Translations under genes and position numbers: made by a program
Source: JBBQVZ01 sp963695975
GTDB lineage: Bacteria > Actinomycetota > UBA4738 > HRBIN12
Assembly (NCBI GenBank): GCA_963695975.1
Contig: CAVOIB010000004.1
Location: 124,001 to 188,000 of the forward strand
Reading direction: 5' to 3'
Length of the DNA: 64,000 bases
Notes under the pieces: model-generated
The model's input: only the letters and a program-made list of their open reading frames with translations
Database searches by the model: none
What the model was told of the DNA's origin: nothing
Shown: positions 8,347 to 16,039 of the stretch, piece by piece
Numbering within the stretch: position 1 is the stretch's first letter
Layout: each line of letters opens with the position of its first letter

Positions 8347-9368
8347 AGGCGGTCGTGCTCGTCGGTGGCCAGGGAACGCGGCTGCGCCCCCTGACCGAGA
8401 CGATCAAGAAGGAGCTCCTGCCGCTCGTCGACCGAACGATCCTGGATCACACGTTGGATCGACTCGTCGAGCACGGCGTCCATGAGGTCCTGATGTCGTC
8501 GCCATACCTGGAGGAGATGTTCCATCCGTTCATCGTGTCGCGACACGGCGATCCCGCGATCACGTGGATCACGGAAGAGCAGGCGCTCGACACCGGCGGG
8601 GCGATCGTGCACGCGATGCACCGCCTGGATCCAGCCAAGCCCTTCTTCGCGTTGAACGGCGACATCCTGACGGACCTGGACATGACGGCGATGCTCGCGT
8701 TGCATCGAGAGCGCGGCGCGGCCGCCACGATCGCACTGCACCACGTGGAAGACGCGCGCGCGTTCGGTCTGGTTGATCTCGAGTCCGACGGGAGCAGCAT
8801 CGTCGCCTTCCGCGAGAAGCCGGACGACGCGGTTCCCGGCGCGGTGAACGCCGGGACGTACGTCTTCGATCCGGCGGCGCTCGAAGGCTGGATCGCCGAC
8901 CGGCCGATCTCGGTCGAACGAGAGATCTTCCCCGGCGTGATCGCCTCCGGCCGGCCCGTGGTGGGGTTCGGATCCGACGCCTATTGGCGCGATCTCGGGA
9001 CACCGCAGAACTACCTGCAGGCGCACTTCGACCTGCTGGACGGGAAGGTCCGCGGCCGAACGTACGACGCCCCGTGGGTGTCCCCCGAGGCGAGCGTCGA
9101 CCTGCGGGCCCACCTCGGGCGGTGGGTCGCCGTGGGCCCGGGTGCGGCGGTCGGTCCCGAGGCCCAGGTCGACGATTCGGTCGTCCACGCCGGGGCGTCC
9201 ATCGGCGAACGGGCCGAGATCGTCGACTCCATCGTCGGTCCGGGGGCCCGGGTGGGAGTCGGCGCCTCGATCGGCGCGAGCGTCCTGGGCGAAGGCTCCG
9301 TCGTGCCAGATGAGATCGTGCTGCGCGACGCACGGGTCCCCGCGGGATCGATCGCTTCGCAGGGGTAA
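8343..9368 (+). CDS. NDP-sugar pyrophosphorylase (mannose-1-P guanylyltransferase / glucose-1-P thymidylyltransferase-like)
   Basis: 341-residue nucleotidyltransferase making an activated sugar for the neighbouring glycosyltransferases. The signature GGQGTRLRPLTETIKKELLPL (with the catalytic Arg and Lys) starts at about residue 8, and NGDILTDLDM at about residue 108 gives the metal-binding Asp. The C-terminal 90 residues are a left-handed beta-helix with hexapeptide repeats (VGPGAAVGPEAQVDDSVVHAGASIG). ATG 8343 overlaps the GT2 stop by 4 nt and places the signature at the N-terminus. Position and C-terminal helix match mycobacterial Rv3264c-type GDP-mannose pyrophosphorylase, but dTDP-glucose synthesis (RmlA) cannot be excluded. 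Confidence 0.8.
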   Translation: MKAVVLVGGQGTRLRPLTETIKKELLPLVDRTILDHTLDRLVEHGVHEVLMSSPYLEEMFHPFIVSRHGDPAITWITEEQALDTGGAIVHAMHRLDPAKPFFALNGDILTDLDMTAMLALHRERGAAATIALHHVEDARAFGLVDLESDGSSIVAFREKPDDAVPGAVNAGTYVFDPAALEGWIADRPISVEREIFPGVIASGRPVVGFGSDAYWRDLGTPQNYLQAHFDLLDGKVRGRTYDAPWVSPEASVDLRAHLGRWVAVGPGAAVGPEAQVDDSVVHAGASIGERAEIVDSIVGPGARVGVGASIGASVLGEGSVVPDEIVLRDARVPAGSIASQG

Positions 9369-9395
9369 ACCCCCGGTCGGGCCGAACCGATGTGT

Positions 9396-9401
9396 TACGG
9401 T
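9396..9401 (+). promoter_or_regulatory. -10 element (TACGGT) of the SpoIID-family gene
   Basis: TACGGT lies 27 nt before the ATG at 9429 and overlaps the region just after an upstream in-frame ATG at 9390. Transcription from it would begin near 9408, so translation must start at 9429, which begins a clean signal peptide. Confidence 0.5.
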
Positions 9402-9428
9402 GCCGGCTCCGGCCGGAACCGCTTTCCC

Positions 9429-11156
9429 ATGCGACGCATACGTTCTTTCGCGCTCGTCGTGGCCGTCTCGGCGGCCCTCCTCCCCACGCCATCCGCACGC
9501 GCGGATGATGCGTTCACGCTGTACGGCTCCGGCTGGGGTCACGGCCTGGGTCTCTCGCAATGGGGTGCCTACGGCCTCGCGAAGCAGGGATGGACGGCCG
9601 GCGACATCCTCACCCACTTCTACACCGGCACCCGGTTCGTGCGCGACGCCGGGCCGCCCGTCGACATCCGCGTCGAGCTCACGTCGGGCGAGCGGCAGAT
9701 GCACCTCACCGCCGAAGGCGGACCCGTTCGCCTCTGGACGAGGGAGCCGGGCGACGGAGGGAAGCCGATCGGCAAGATCGTCGACGGCGACACCTGGATC
9801 GTGAAGGCCGTCGATGGTGCGTACGAGGTGCACGACGGAACGGGCTCGGTGGTCGGCGGGCACACCTGGGGGTCCGCGACCGCGGATCTGTTCGCGACCT
9901 ACGTCGAGGGCGGGGCGCGAGCCGTCGTGCCGGAAGGCGGCGCCACGTATAACCGCGGGCACCTCGAATTCAACCTGACCGGTTGTCCCGATCGCTGTGC
10001 GATGCGGCTCATCGTGGAGTTGCCGTTAGAGGAGTATCTGTTGGGGATCGGCGAGGTCCCGAGCAGCTGGCCGATAGAGGCCCTGCGCGCGCAGGCCGTC
10101 GCCGCTCGGAGCTTCGCGCTCTACAAGATCCGCGCGCACGGCGTGCAGCCCTCGTGCAACTGCAACGTGTACGACGGTTCGAACGACCAGGTCTACATCG
10201 GCTGGAACAAGGAGGGCGGCACGGATGGCGCCCGATGGGTGAAGGCCGTCACGACGACGGCGGGCAAGATCGTCGCCTACCACGGAGAGGTGGCGTTGAC
10301 GGTCTTCACCGCCTCCGACGGCGGGCACACCGAGGATCTGAACGTGCAGTGGGGGACACCGCTCTCGTCCTACCCCTATCTCACGGGGGTCTGCGATCCG
10401 GGCGAGAACACCGCCGCGAACCCGTGGACCGACTGGAGCCGGCGGTTCTCCGCGAGCGCATTCACGACCGCGCTCGCGCCCTACACGGGCTCGATCGGCA
10501 TCGTGCAAGGGTTCGGCGTGATCGACCGCGGTGTCTCGGGCAGGATCGAAGACGCGGTCGTGCACGGTGCCGACGGCGATGCCACGGTCACGGGCGCCGA
10601 GCTCCGTTCGGCGCTTTCCCTACCCGACGATCGGGTGTGGATCAACAGCGACAAGAACGTGCTCGGTGACATCCGGACGAAGTACGACGCCCTGATGTGC
10701 GAACCGGGGCTGCCCGCCTCGACGATCAAGGTGCTCCCGGGCGGAAGCCGGCAGCGCTTCCAGACGGGTGCCATCTACCGCAACACGACCGTCGACGCCA
10801 CCGTGTGGTTGAAGGGCGCCGTCTACGACGAGTACCTCTCCGTCGGGGGGGCCACGGGGACGCTGGGGCTGCCGATCGCCGATCCCTTGGCGGTTGTGTC
10901 CAAGCGAGACGCGTCGTGCCCTATTGGCTGCTCGCGGGTGGATTTCGCCGGTGGCCGGGTCTACTGGAAGGCGGGCGTGGGCGCGTTCGCGTTGTGGGGC
11001 GACGTGCTCGCGTCCTATCTCGCCCACGATGGCGTGAACGGTCGGCTGGGGTTCCCCACGTCGCGGGTGGGCAAGAACGACCACGGGTCGGTCTCCGCGA
11101 CGTTCGAGCGGGGATCGATCACATGCGTGAGCGGTTCATGTCACGTCGCCGCGTGA
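9429..11156 (+). CDS. Secreted SpoIID/LytB-domain protein with LGFP repeats
   Basis: 575-residue exported protein. Residues 1-24 are a signal peptide (RRIRS, hydrophobic core, cleavage near ARA-DD). A SpoIID domain spans roughly residues 30-350: GSGWGHGLGLSQWGAYGLA near the N-terminus and LGIGEVPSSWPIEALRAQAV at about 205-225 are the family's conserved blocks. The C-terminal about 140 residues hold two LGFP-type cell-wall repeats (TLGLPIADPL, RLGFPTSR). SpoIID proteins are lytic transglycosylases or amidase enhancers acting on peptidoglycan. With no sporulation genes nearby, a vegetative cell-wall remodelling role is likelier. Convergent with the DUF3105 genes, only 10 nt away. Confidence 0.8.
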   Translation: MRRIRSFALVVAVSAALLPTPSARADDAFTLYGSGWGHGLGLSQWGAYGLAKQGWTAGDILTHFYTGTRFVRDAGPPVDIRVELTSGERQMHLTAEGGPVRLWTREPGDGGKPIGKIVDGDTWIVKAVDGAYEVHDGTGSVVGGHTWGSATADLFATYVEGGARAVVPEGGATYNRGHLEFNLTGCPDRCAMRLIVELPLEEYLLGIGEVPSSWPIEALRAQAVAARSFALYKIRAHGVQPSCNCNVYDGSNDQVYIGWNKEGGTDGARWVKAVTTTAGKIVAYHGEVALTVFTASDGGHTEDLNVQWGTPLSSYPYLTGVCDPGENTAANPWTDWSRRFSASAFTTALAPYTGSIGIVQGFGVIDRGVSGRIEDAVVHGADGDATVTGAELRSALSLPDDRVWINSDKNVLGDIRTKYDALMCEPGLPASTIKVLPGGSRQRFQTGAIYRNTTVDATVWLKGAVYDEYLSVGGATGTLGLPIADPLAVVSKRDASCPIGCSRVDFAGGRVYWKAGVGAFALWGDVLASYLAHDGVNGRLGFPTSRVGKNDHGSVSATFERGSITCVSGSCHVAA

Positions 11157-11166
11157 ATCGGACCCG

Positions 11167-11928
11167 CTAGCACCCCTCGCCCTTGTTCCCTTCAGGGGCG
11201 TTCGCCGTGCACAGGAACGCGTGGACGAAGCCCTTCGTGATCACCGTGGCCTGCGGGCCCGTGACGGTCGCCGGGCACGTCTGGAGCTTGTTCCAGGCGG
11301 TGAGCGCCAGCGCCGTCCCGTCCGGCAACGGATCGTAAGGAGCCAGGATCGTGTTGTTGGTGTCGTTCGCGATCGCCGTCATGCGGCTCACGATCGTGGA
11401 CGGGAGCGCCCCGTCGCCGGTCTGCCGGTAGTAGATGATCACCGCTCCATGCTCCAGGTTGTGCACGGCGTTCGTCTGGGCGATCGGCGCCTGGTAGACC
11501 CTCGGGGGGATCGGCAGCGGGGTCGGATCGTGCGGACCAGAGGTCGGTGGGTTCTGATCGTAGACATGGGTCTGTCCGGAAGCCAGGTGCTCCCCACCGG
11601 GCGCGTCCGATGCCGGGGTCTCCACCTTGCTGCAACCGGCGGCCGCGGCGGCCGCGGCCGCGGCGGCGGGGACCGGCCGAGGGCTCGCCGCCCGCTGCAG
11701 GTAGTACAGGATCGCGAACGCGATCAGCGCGATGAGCCCGAACGACACGGCCCGGCGAAGCGCCGCCGATCGCCGGACGCGTTTGCGCTCCGCCTCTCGG
11801 GCGAGACGCGCCTGCTCCTTGCGGTCCCGCCGCTCCGCGCTCCGGCCTCCGGGCACCGGCGCCGTGGACCGCTGCGTGGTCCCCGGGCCCGTCGCGCGAC
11901 GTGGCCTCCGCTTCTTCTTCGAAGCCAT
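11167..11928 (-). CDS. DUF3105 membrane-anchored protein (paralog 1)
   Basis: 253 residues: a very basic cytoplasmic N-terminus (about 1-60), one transmembrane helix (about 63-80), a run of about eleven alanines, and an extracytoplasmic DUF3105 domain beginning near a Cys. Family landmarks are TSGPHDPTPL and the NLEHGAVIIYY motif. The run of GCG/GCC alanine codons (about 11641-11675) acts as a flexible spacer. Paralog 2 lies 4 nt upstream on the same strand, so both are cotranscribed. DUF3105 has no established function; its LEHG histidine could bind metal, which is a guess. Confidence 0.78.
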   Translation of the reverse strand: MASKKKRRPRRATGPGTTQRSTAPVPGGRSAERRDRKEQARLAREAERKRVRRSAALRRAVSFGLIALIAFAILYYLQRAASPRPVPAAAAAAAAAAGCSKVETPASDAPGGEHLASGQTHVYDQNPPTSGPHDPTPLPIPPRVYQAPIAQTNAVHNLEHGAVIIYYRQTGDGALPSTIVSRMTAIANDTNNTILAPYDPLPDGTALALTAWNKLQTCPATVTGPQATVITKGFVHAFLCTANAPEGNKGEGC

Positions 11929-11932
11929 GCGC

Positions 11933-12736
11933 CTACATCACGCCGCCGGGCTCGCGGGCGACTCCCTTGTACGTCCGACCGTCCAAGACGGGGTACTCGT
12001 ATTGCGAGGTGAAGTCGAACGCGACGGCCAGGTTCACGTTGGAGCAGATCTGCAGACGGTGCCATGCGACGAGGGCCATCTGCGCCCCCGAGGACAGCTG
12101 GCCAGCCGTCCCCTGGTCGGGATAGCTGTAGGGCGCGATGATCACACGATCCTGGCCGACGTTCGCTTCCTTCCGGGTCTGACCGTAGAAGGCGAGGAGC
12201 TGGTCCAGCTGCTCGCCGCTCGTCCCGGGCGGGTACCAGATGATCGCGCCCCCGTGTTCGAGCGCGTGGATCGAGCTGTACACATCCGGTGGCGAGGAGT
12301 AGATGCCCGCCGTGAGGGGCGTGGGATCGTGGGGTCCAGACGCAGGGGGCGTGGTCGGATAGGTGGAGAGCGGGGGAGATGTCGCCACGTCGGCGGCGGA
12401 GCCGATGTGCTCGTGGTCGATCGCGGGGTCCTTGCCGGGGGCGTTCTGGTAGTTCGGGGTCGACTCGACGGTGTCGCAGCCGGCGGTCTTCTGCGCCGCC
12501 GGCGCCTCTTTCAGCAGATCGCTCGCGGAGGGGATCCCCGAGCCTCCCGCGGTCAGGAACACCGCGACCACCATGGTCACGACCGCCACCACGACGAGGA
12601 CCAAGCCGATCGTGCGGTTCCGGCGTCGCCGAGCCATGCGGCGCTGGATCTCCTCGCGTTGACGCCGGGCGTCCTCGCGGCGCTCGGCCTTGGTCGGCCG
12701 CCGCCCGCCGTTTCCTCGCCGATCGTTCCCTGCCAC
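11933..12736 (-). CDS. DUF3105 membrane-anchored protein (paralog 2)
   Basis: 267 residues with the same plan as its neighbour: basic N-terminus (KAERREDARRQREEIQRR), one transmembrane helix (about 44-64), then a DUF3105 domain with ASGPHDPTPL and HALEHGGAIIWY. The open frame extends far upstream antisense to the permease gene, but GTG at 12736 follows a good Shine-Dalgarno (GAAGGA, 5 nt away) and gives a sensible N-terminus. Compared with paralog 1 it lacks the polyalanine run and has a longer C-terminus. The divergent partner is the purine permease. Confidence 0.77.
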   Translation of the reverse strand: MAGNDRRGNGGRRPTKAERREDARRQREEIQRRMARRRRNRTIGLVLVVVAVVTMVVAVFLTAGGSGIPSASDLLKEAPAAQKTAGCDTVESTPNYQNAPGKDPAIDHEHIGSAADVATSPPLSTYPTTPPASGPHDPTPLTAGIYSSPPDVYSSIHALEHGGAIIWYPPGTSGEQLDQLLAFYGQTRKEANVGQDRVIIAPYSYPDQGTAGQLSSGAQMALVAWHRLQICSNVNLAVAFDFTSQYEYPVLDGRTYKGVAREPGGVM

Positions 12737-12810
12737 ACCGGTCCTTCGGGTCTCGTGGGTCGGCCAGCTTACCGGCCGGATGTCGCGTTGCGCCGTGGCG
12801 ATGCGCTGCC

Positions 12811-12816
12811 TATGCT
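12811..12816 (+). promoter_or_regulatory. -10 element (TATGCT) for the NCS2 permease
   Basis: TATGCT in the 147-nt divergent region between the DUF3105 operon and the permease. It would leave a leader of about 60 nt that carries the strong Shine-Dalgarno AAGGGGGAGG (12871-12880). Confidence 0.4.
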
Positions 12817-12883
12817 CGTGCGGCCTTCCCCGTGGACGTTGCCGGCGGCGTGCGCCGCCGCCGTCACCGGAAGGGGGAGGGCG

Positions 12884-14299
12884 ATGGCCACGACCGACCA
12901 GGATCGCCTGGTCCGCATCGACGATGCGAGCACCAGCTGGCTCGACCGATACTTCCAGATCTCGCACCGTGGCTCGTCGGTACGTACCGAGATCGTCGCC
13001 GGGCTCGTCACCTGGCTCACGATGGCCTACATCCTGTTCGTGAACCCGGCGATCCTCGGATCCGTGCCGGACAACACGGGGGCCACGCTCCCGTTCGCGC
13101 AGGTGCTCACGGTGACCGCGCTCGTGGCCGGGATCATGACGCTCGCGATGGGTATCTACGGGAAGTACCCGTTCGCGATCGCGGCGGGTCTCGGGCTCAA
13201 CGCCTTCGTGGCGTTCACGCTCGTTGCGACGCTCGGACTCACCTGGCCACAGGCCATGGGTGTGATCGTGATCGAGGGTGTCGTGATCTCGATCCTGGTC
13301 CTCACCGGGTTCCGCGAAGCCGTGCTGAACGCGATCCCGATGGACCTCAAGCGCGCGATCGGCATCGGGATCGGACTCTTCCTCGCGATCATCGGGCTGG
13401 TGAACGGCGGGATCGTCGTGAACTCCGACGCCACGCTCATCACGTTGAACCCGAACCTGTCCAGCCTGCATGTTGCGACGTTCGTCTTCGGGCTCCTCGT
13501 CACCTCGGCTCTCGTCGCCCGGAAGATGAAGGGCGGCCTGTTGATCGGGATCTTGGCGACGACGGTGTTCGCCACCATCTTGAACCAAGGGTTCGGCCAC
13601 TCGGCCCTGTGGGACAACGGCATCGCCCACATCCCTTCGAAGATCGTGGCGACGCCGGACTTCGCACTGGTCGGCAACGTGAGCTTCGGCGTGTTCGACG
13701 TTCTGGGTTTCGCGACCGCGGCAGCTGCCATCGTCGCGGTCATGCTCTCGGACTTCTTCGACACGATGGGCACGGTCGTCGGTCTGTCCGAGGAGGCGGG
13801 TCTCCTGAACGAGGAGGGGAAGCTCCCCGGGATGAAGCGCGTCTTGCTGGTCGACGGCCTGGCGGCGGCGGCCGGCGGGTTCGCGTCCGCGTCCTCGAAC
13901 ACCACCTACATCGAGAGCGCGGCGGGCATCGGAGAGGGCGGCCGTACCGGCCTCACCTCGGTGGTCGTCGGCGGACTCTTCCTCCTGGCGATCTTCTTCT
14001 CGCCGATCGCCGGGGTGATCCCGCCCGAGGCGACGGCCCCGGTGCTCGTCATCGTCGGCTACTTCATGATGCAGTCGGTCGGTGAGATCGACTGGCGCGA
14101 TCCGGCGATCGGGATCCCGGCGCTGCTCACGATCGTGATGATGCCGTTCACGTACTCGATCACGAACGGCGTGGGCGCCGGGTTCCTGGCGTACGTCGTG
14201 ATCAAACTGCTGCAGGGCAAGGCCCGCGACGTTCACCCGCTCCTGTACCTCGTGGCGGCCATCTTCGCCTGGTACTTCGTGCACGGGTTGCTCGCCTAA
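12884..14299 (+). CDS. NCS2-family purine (guanine/hypoxanthine) permease
   Basis: 471-residue membrane protein with about 12-14 transmembrane helices, which imports purine bases by proton symport in characterised relatives (AzgA/PbuG branch of NCS2). Landmarks are TEIVAGLVTWLTMAYILFVNP at the N-terminus (the AzgA-type start), ANTGGATLPFAQVLTVTAL, SDFFDTMGTVVGLSEEAGL and the SASSNTTYIESAAGIGEGGRTG loop, which carry the substrate-site residues of the family. ATG 12884 is chosen over the long upstream extension because of the Shine-Dalgarno at 12871-12880. Adenine is an alternative substrate. Confidence 0.85.
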   Translation: MATTDQDRLVRIDDASTSWLDRYFQISHRGSSVRTEIVAGLVTWLTMAYILFVNPAILGSVPDNTGATLPFAQVLTVTALVAGIMTLAMGIYGKYPFAIAAGLGLNAFVAFTLVATLGLTWPQAMGVIVIEGVVISILVLTGFREAVLNAIPMDLKRAIGIGIGLFLAIIGLVNGGIVVNSDATLITLNPNLSSLHVATFVFGLLVTSALVARKMKGGLLIGILATTVFATILNQGFGHSALWDNGIAHIPSKIVATPDFALVGNVSFGVFDVLGFATAAAAIVAVMLSDFFDTMGTVVGLSEEAGLLNEEGKLPGMKRVLLVDGLAAAAGGFASASSNTTYIESAAGIGEGGRTGLTSVVVGGLFLLAIFFSPIAGVIPPEATAPVLVIVGYFMMQSVGEIDWRDPAIGIPALLTIVMMPFTYSITNGVGAGFLAYVVIKLLQGKARDVHPLLYLVAAIFAWYFVHGLLA

Positions 14300-14313
14300 C
14301 GAGCCGTTGTCTC

Positions 14314-14346
14314 GAGCGAGGGCGGGCCGCGACCCCGCCCTCGCTC
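14314..14346. terminator. Bidirectional hairpin terminator
   Basis: A perfect 13-bp inverted repeat (GAGCGAGGGCGGG at 14314-14326, its complement at 14334-14346) with a 7-nt loop. It sits in the 51-nt gap between the convergent permease and cofE genes. There is no clear U-tract, common for high-GC actinobacterial terminators. Confidence 0.75.
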
Positions 14347-14350
14347 GCGC

Positions 14351-15064
14351 TCAGGGTTCGATCGTTCCCTCTCGGAACAGATCCTCGTCCGCCGGCCTGA
14401 TCAGGTCCCGCGCGCTGCCGTGCGGTGCCTGTCGCAGGTCGACGCCTCGGACGAGCGCCGCCGGCACGCGTGCCGCCTTCCCCATGACCATGCCGCTCGC
14501 CGCCGCGACCTCGTCGGCGAGCGCCACGATGGTCACCTCCAGCCCGCGGCCGTGGTGGTCCGCGCCGCCGCGCAGGTCGACGATCGCGGGGAGTCCCGCA
14601 CACCCGATCGCGATGTTCACGAGTCCCCTGCGCCACGGGCGGCCGAACGTGTCGGTCACCACCAGGCCGAGCGCGGCCAGCCCGAGCCGCTCCGCGAGCC
14701 CCGTGCGGATGGAGGAGGCCGACGCGTCGGGGTCGATTGGCAGCAGCGACACCGTTCCCTCCTCGACGTTCGAGGCGTCCACGCCGGCGTTCGCGCAGAC
14801 GAACCCGTGCCGCGTCTCCGCGATCACGAGGTCGCCGCGCCGCGCGACGACGCGGCGGGTCTCACGCCCGACCCACGTAGATCGGGCATCGCCCTCGTCG
14901 GGGACGACGCGTCCCTCCGCCTTCGACACGACCTTTTGGGTGACGACGACGACGTCCCCCTCGACGATGTCGAGCGACCGGAGCGGCTCCGCGAGCATCG
15001 ACGCGAGGTCGTCGCCGGCCCGCACCTCCGGGAGCCCTTCGACCGGCCAGATCTGGATCGTCAC
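14351..15064 (-). CDS. cofE: Coenzyme F420-0:L-glutamate ligase (CofE)
   Basis: 237 residues; GTP-dependent ligase that adds gamma-linked glutamates to F420-0 (FbiB N-terminal domain in mycobacteria). The N-terminal VEGLPEVRAGDDLASML and GDVVVVTQKVVSKAEGR blocks, GFVCANAGVDASNVEEG and VTDTFGRPWRRGLVNIAIG carry the family's conserved metal and GTP site. The length shows that it lacks the C-terminal nitroreductase-like domain of mycobacterial FbiB, so glutamylation is by a stand-alone CofE. GTG at 15064 overlaps the cofD stop by 4 nt (GTGA), showing tight coupling with cofD. Confidence 0.88.
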   Translation of the reverse strand: MTIQIWPVEGLPEVRAGDDLASMLAEPLRSLDIVEGDVVVVTQKVVSKAEGRVVPDEGDARSTWVGRETRRVVARRGDLVIAETRHGFVCANAGVDASNVEEGTVSLLPIDPDASASSIRTGLAERLGLAALGLVVTDTFGRPWRRGLVNIAIGCAGLPAIVDLRGGADHHGRGLEVTIVALADEVAAASGMVMGKAARVPAALVRGVDLRQAPHGSARDLIRPADEDLFREGTIEP

Positions 15065-16011
15065 GAGGCGAGCCCGACCGCGGCGAGCGCCACCTCGGCG
15101 GCGACGTCGTCGTTCCTCATCACGGTGTCGGCCACGCCGACACGGATCCCGAGCTCCTCGGCGATGGCCGTGGACGACGCATGATCCCGCTCATCGATCA
15201 ACCAGCCGCTGAGGAGGTCACGATAGGCGCGTGCCGCGCCGATCGCGGAAACCTCGAGTCCGACCACCGGCATGAGCTTGTCGGCCATCCCCGCGAGCGG
15301 AGCCCCGCCCACGATCGGCGAGACGCCGACCACCGGACCGTTCCTCGCAGCGATCGCCTCACGCACGCCGGGGAGGGCCAGGATCGGTCCGATCGACACC
15401 ACCGGGTTGGAGGGACAGATGAGCAGGACGTCGGCGCCTTCGATCGCGTCGAGCACGCCGGGCGCCGGCGCGGCGAGCTCGACCCCCTCGAACCGGATCG
15501 CCTTCACCGTGTCGGCGGCAAGGCGCTTCACCCAGTACTCCTGGAAGTGGAGGTCGAGCGGCTCACCGCGTTCGTCGATCGCGTCGATGCGCGTCGGAAC
15601 GGAGGCATCCGTCGCCGGGCGGACCGTCATGCGCAGTCCGAAGAAGGTCGCGGCCAGCGTCGCGGTCACCTCGGACAAGGTTCGGCCCTCCCGCAGGAGC
15701 GCGGTGCGGACGAGATGGGTCGCGAGGTCGCGATCGCCCAGGTTGAACCATGCGTCGACCGCGCCTCGTTCCCGCAGGGCTTCCATCGCGTGGAACGTCT
15801 CGTCCGCGCGACCCCACCCACGTTCTCGATCCATGATCCCTGCGAGCCAGTAGCAGACCGAGTCGAGGTCGGGGGAGACATGCAAGCCGTGGACCTGGAT
15901 GTCATCACCCGTGTTCACCACCACCGTCAGATCATGGGCCGCGAACGCGCGATCGACGCCGCGCAAGAACTTCCCGGCTCCCACCCCACCCGCGAGCGCG
16001 ACGATCTCCAT
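15061..16011 (-). CDS. cofD: 2-phospho-L-lactate transferase (CofD/FbiA)
   Basis: 316 residues; transfers the phospholactate-type side chain from its guanylylated donor to the deazaflavin Fo. Landmarks are LAGGVGAGKFLRG at the N-terminus, VVVNTGDDIQVHGLHVSPDLDSV and ICPSNPVVSIGPILALPGV, all diagnostic for the CofD family. In actinobacteria the donor may be phosphoenolpyruvate-derived. A -10-like TACGCT (minus strand, 16025-16020) ends 8 nt before the ATG and there is no Shine-Dalgarno, so the transcript is probably leaderless. Divergent from fbiC, so all Fo-to-F420 steps except CofC/FbiD are encoded here. Confidence 0.92.
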   Translation of the reverse strand: MEIVALAGGVGAGKFLRGVDRAFAAHDLTVVVNTGDDIQVHGLHVSPDLDSVCYWLAGIMDRERGWGRADETFHAMEALRERGAVDAWFNLGDRDLATHLVRTALLREGRTLSEVTATLAATFFGLRMTVRPATDASVPTRIDAIDERGEPLDLHFQEYWVKRLAADTVKAIRFEGVELAAPAPGVLDAIEGADVLLICPSNPVVSIGPILALPGVREAIAARNGPVVGVSPIVGGAPLAGMADKLMPVVGLEVSAIGAARAYRDLLSGWLIDERDHASSTAIAEELGIRVGVADTVMRNDDVAAEVALAAVGLAS

Positions 16012-16019
16012 CGCGACAT

Positions 16020-16032
16020 AGCGTAGTAGGCT
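16020..16032. promoter_or_regulatory. Back-to-back divergent -10 elements, cofD / fbiC
   Basis: In the 28-nt gap between cofD and fbiC, TACGCT reads leftward (16025-16020) and TAGGCT reads rightward (16027-16032), separated by one base. Each lies 7-8 nt from its ATG. The 13-bp core is nearly palindromic. Each -35 region must lie beyond the other gene's -10, so RNA polymerase can occupy only one side at a time. Confidence 0.6.
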
Positions 16033-16039
16033 CGCCCGG

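Noticed and set aside
12737..14284. Long minus-strand open frame opposite the NCS2 permease
   Set aside because: It continues upstream of the DUF3105 paralog only because GC-rich DNA lacks stops; it has Arg/Asp/His-rich shadow composition and the permease on the other strand is clear.
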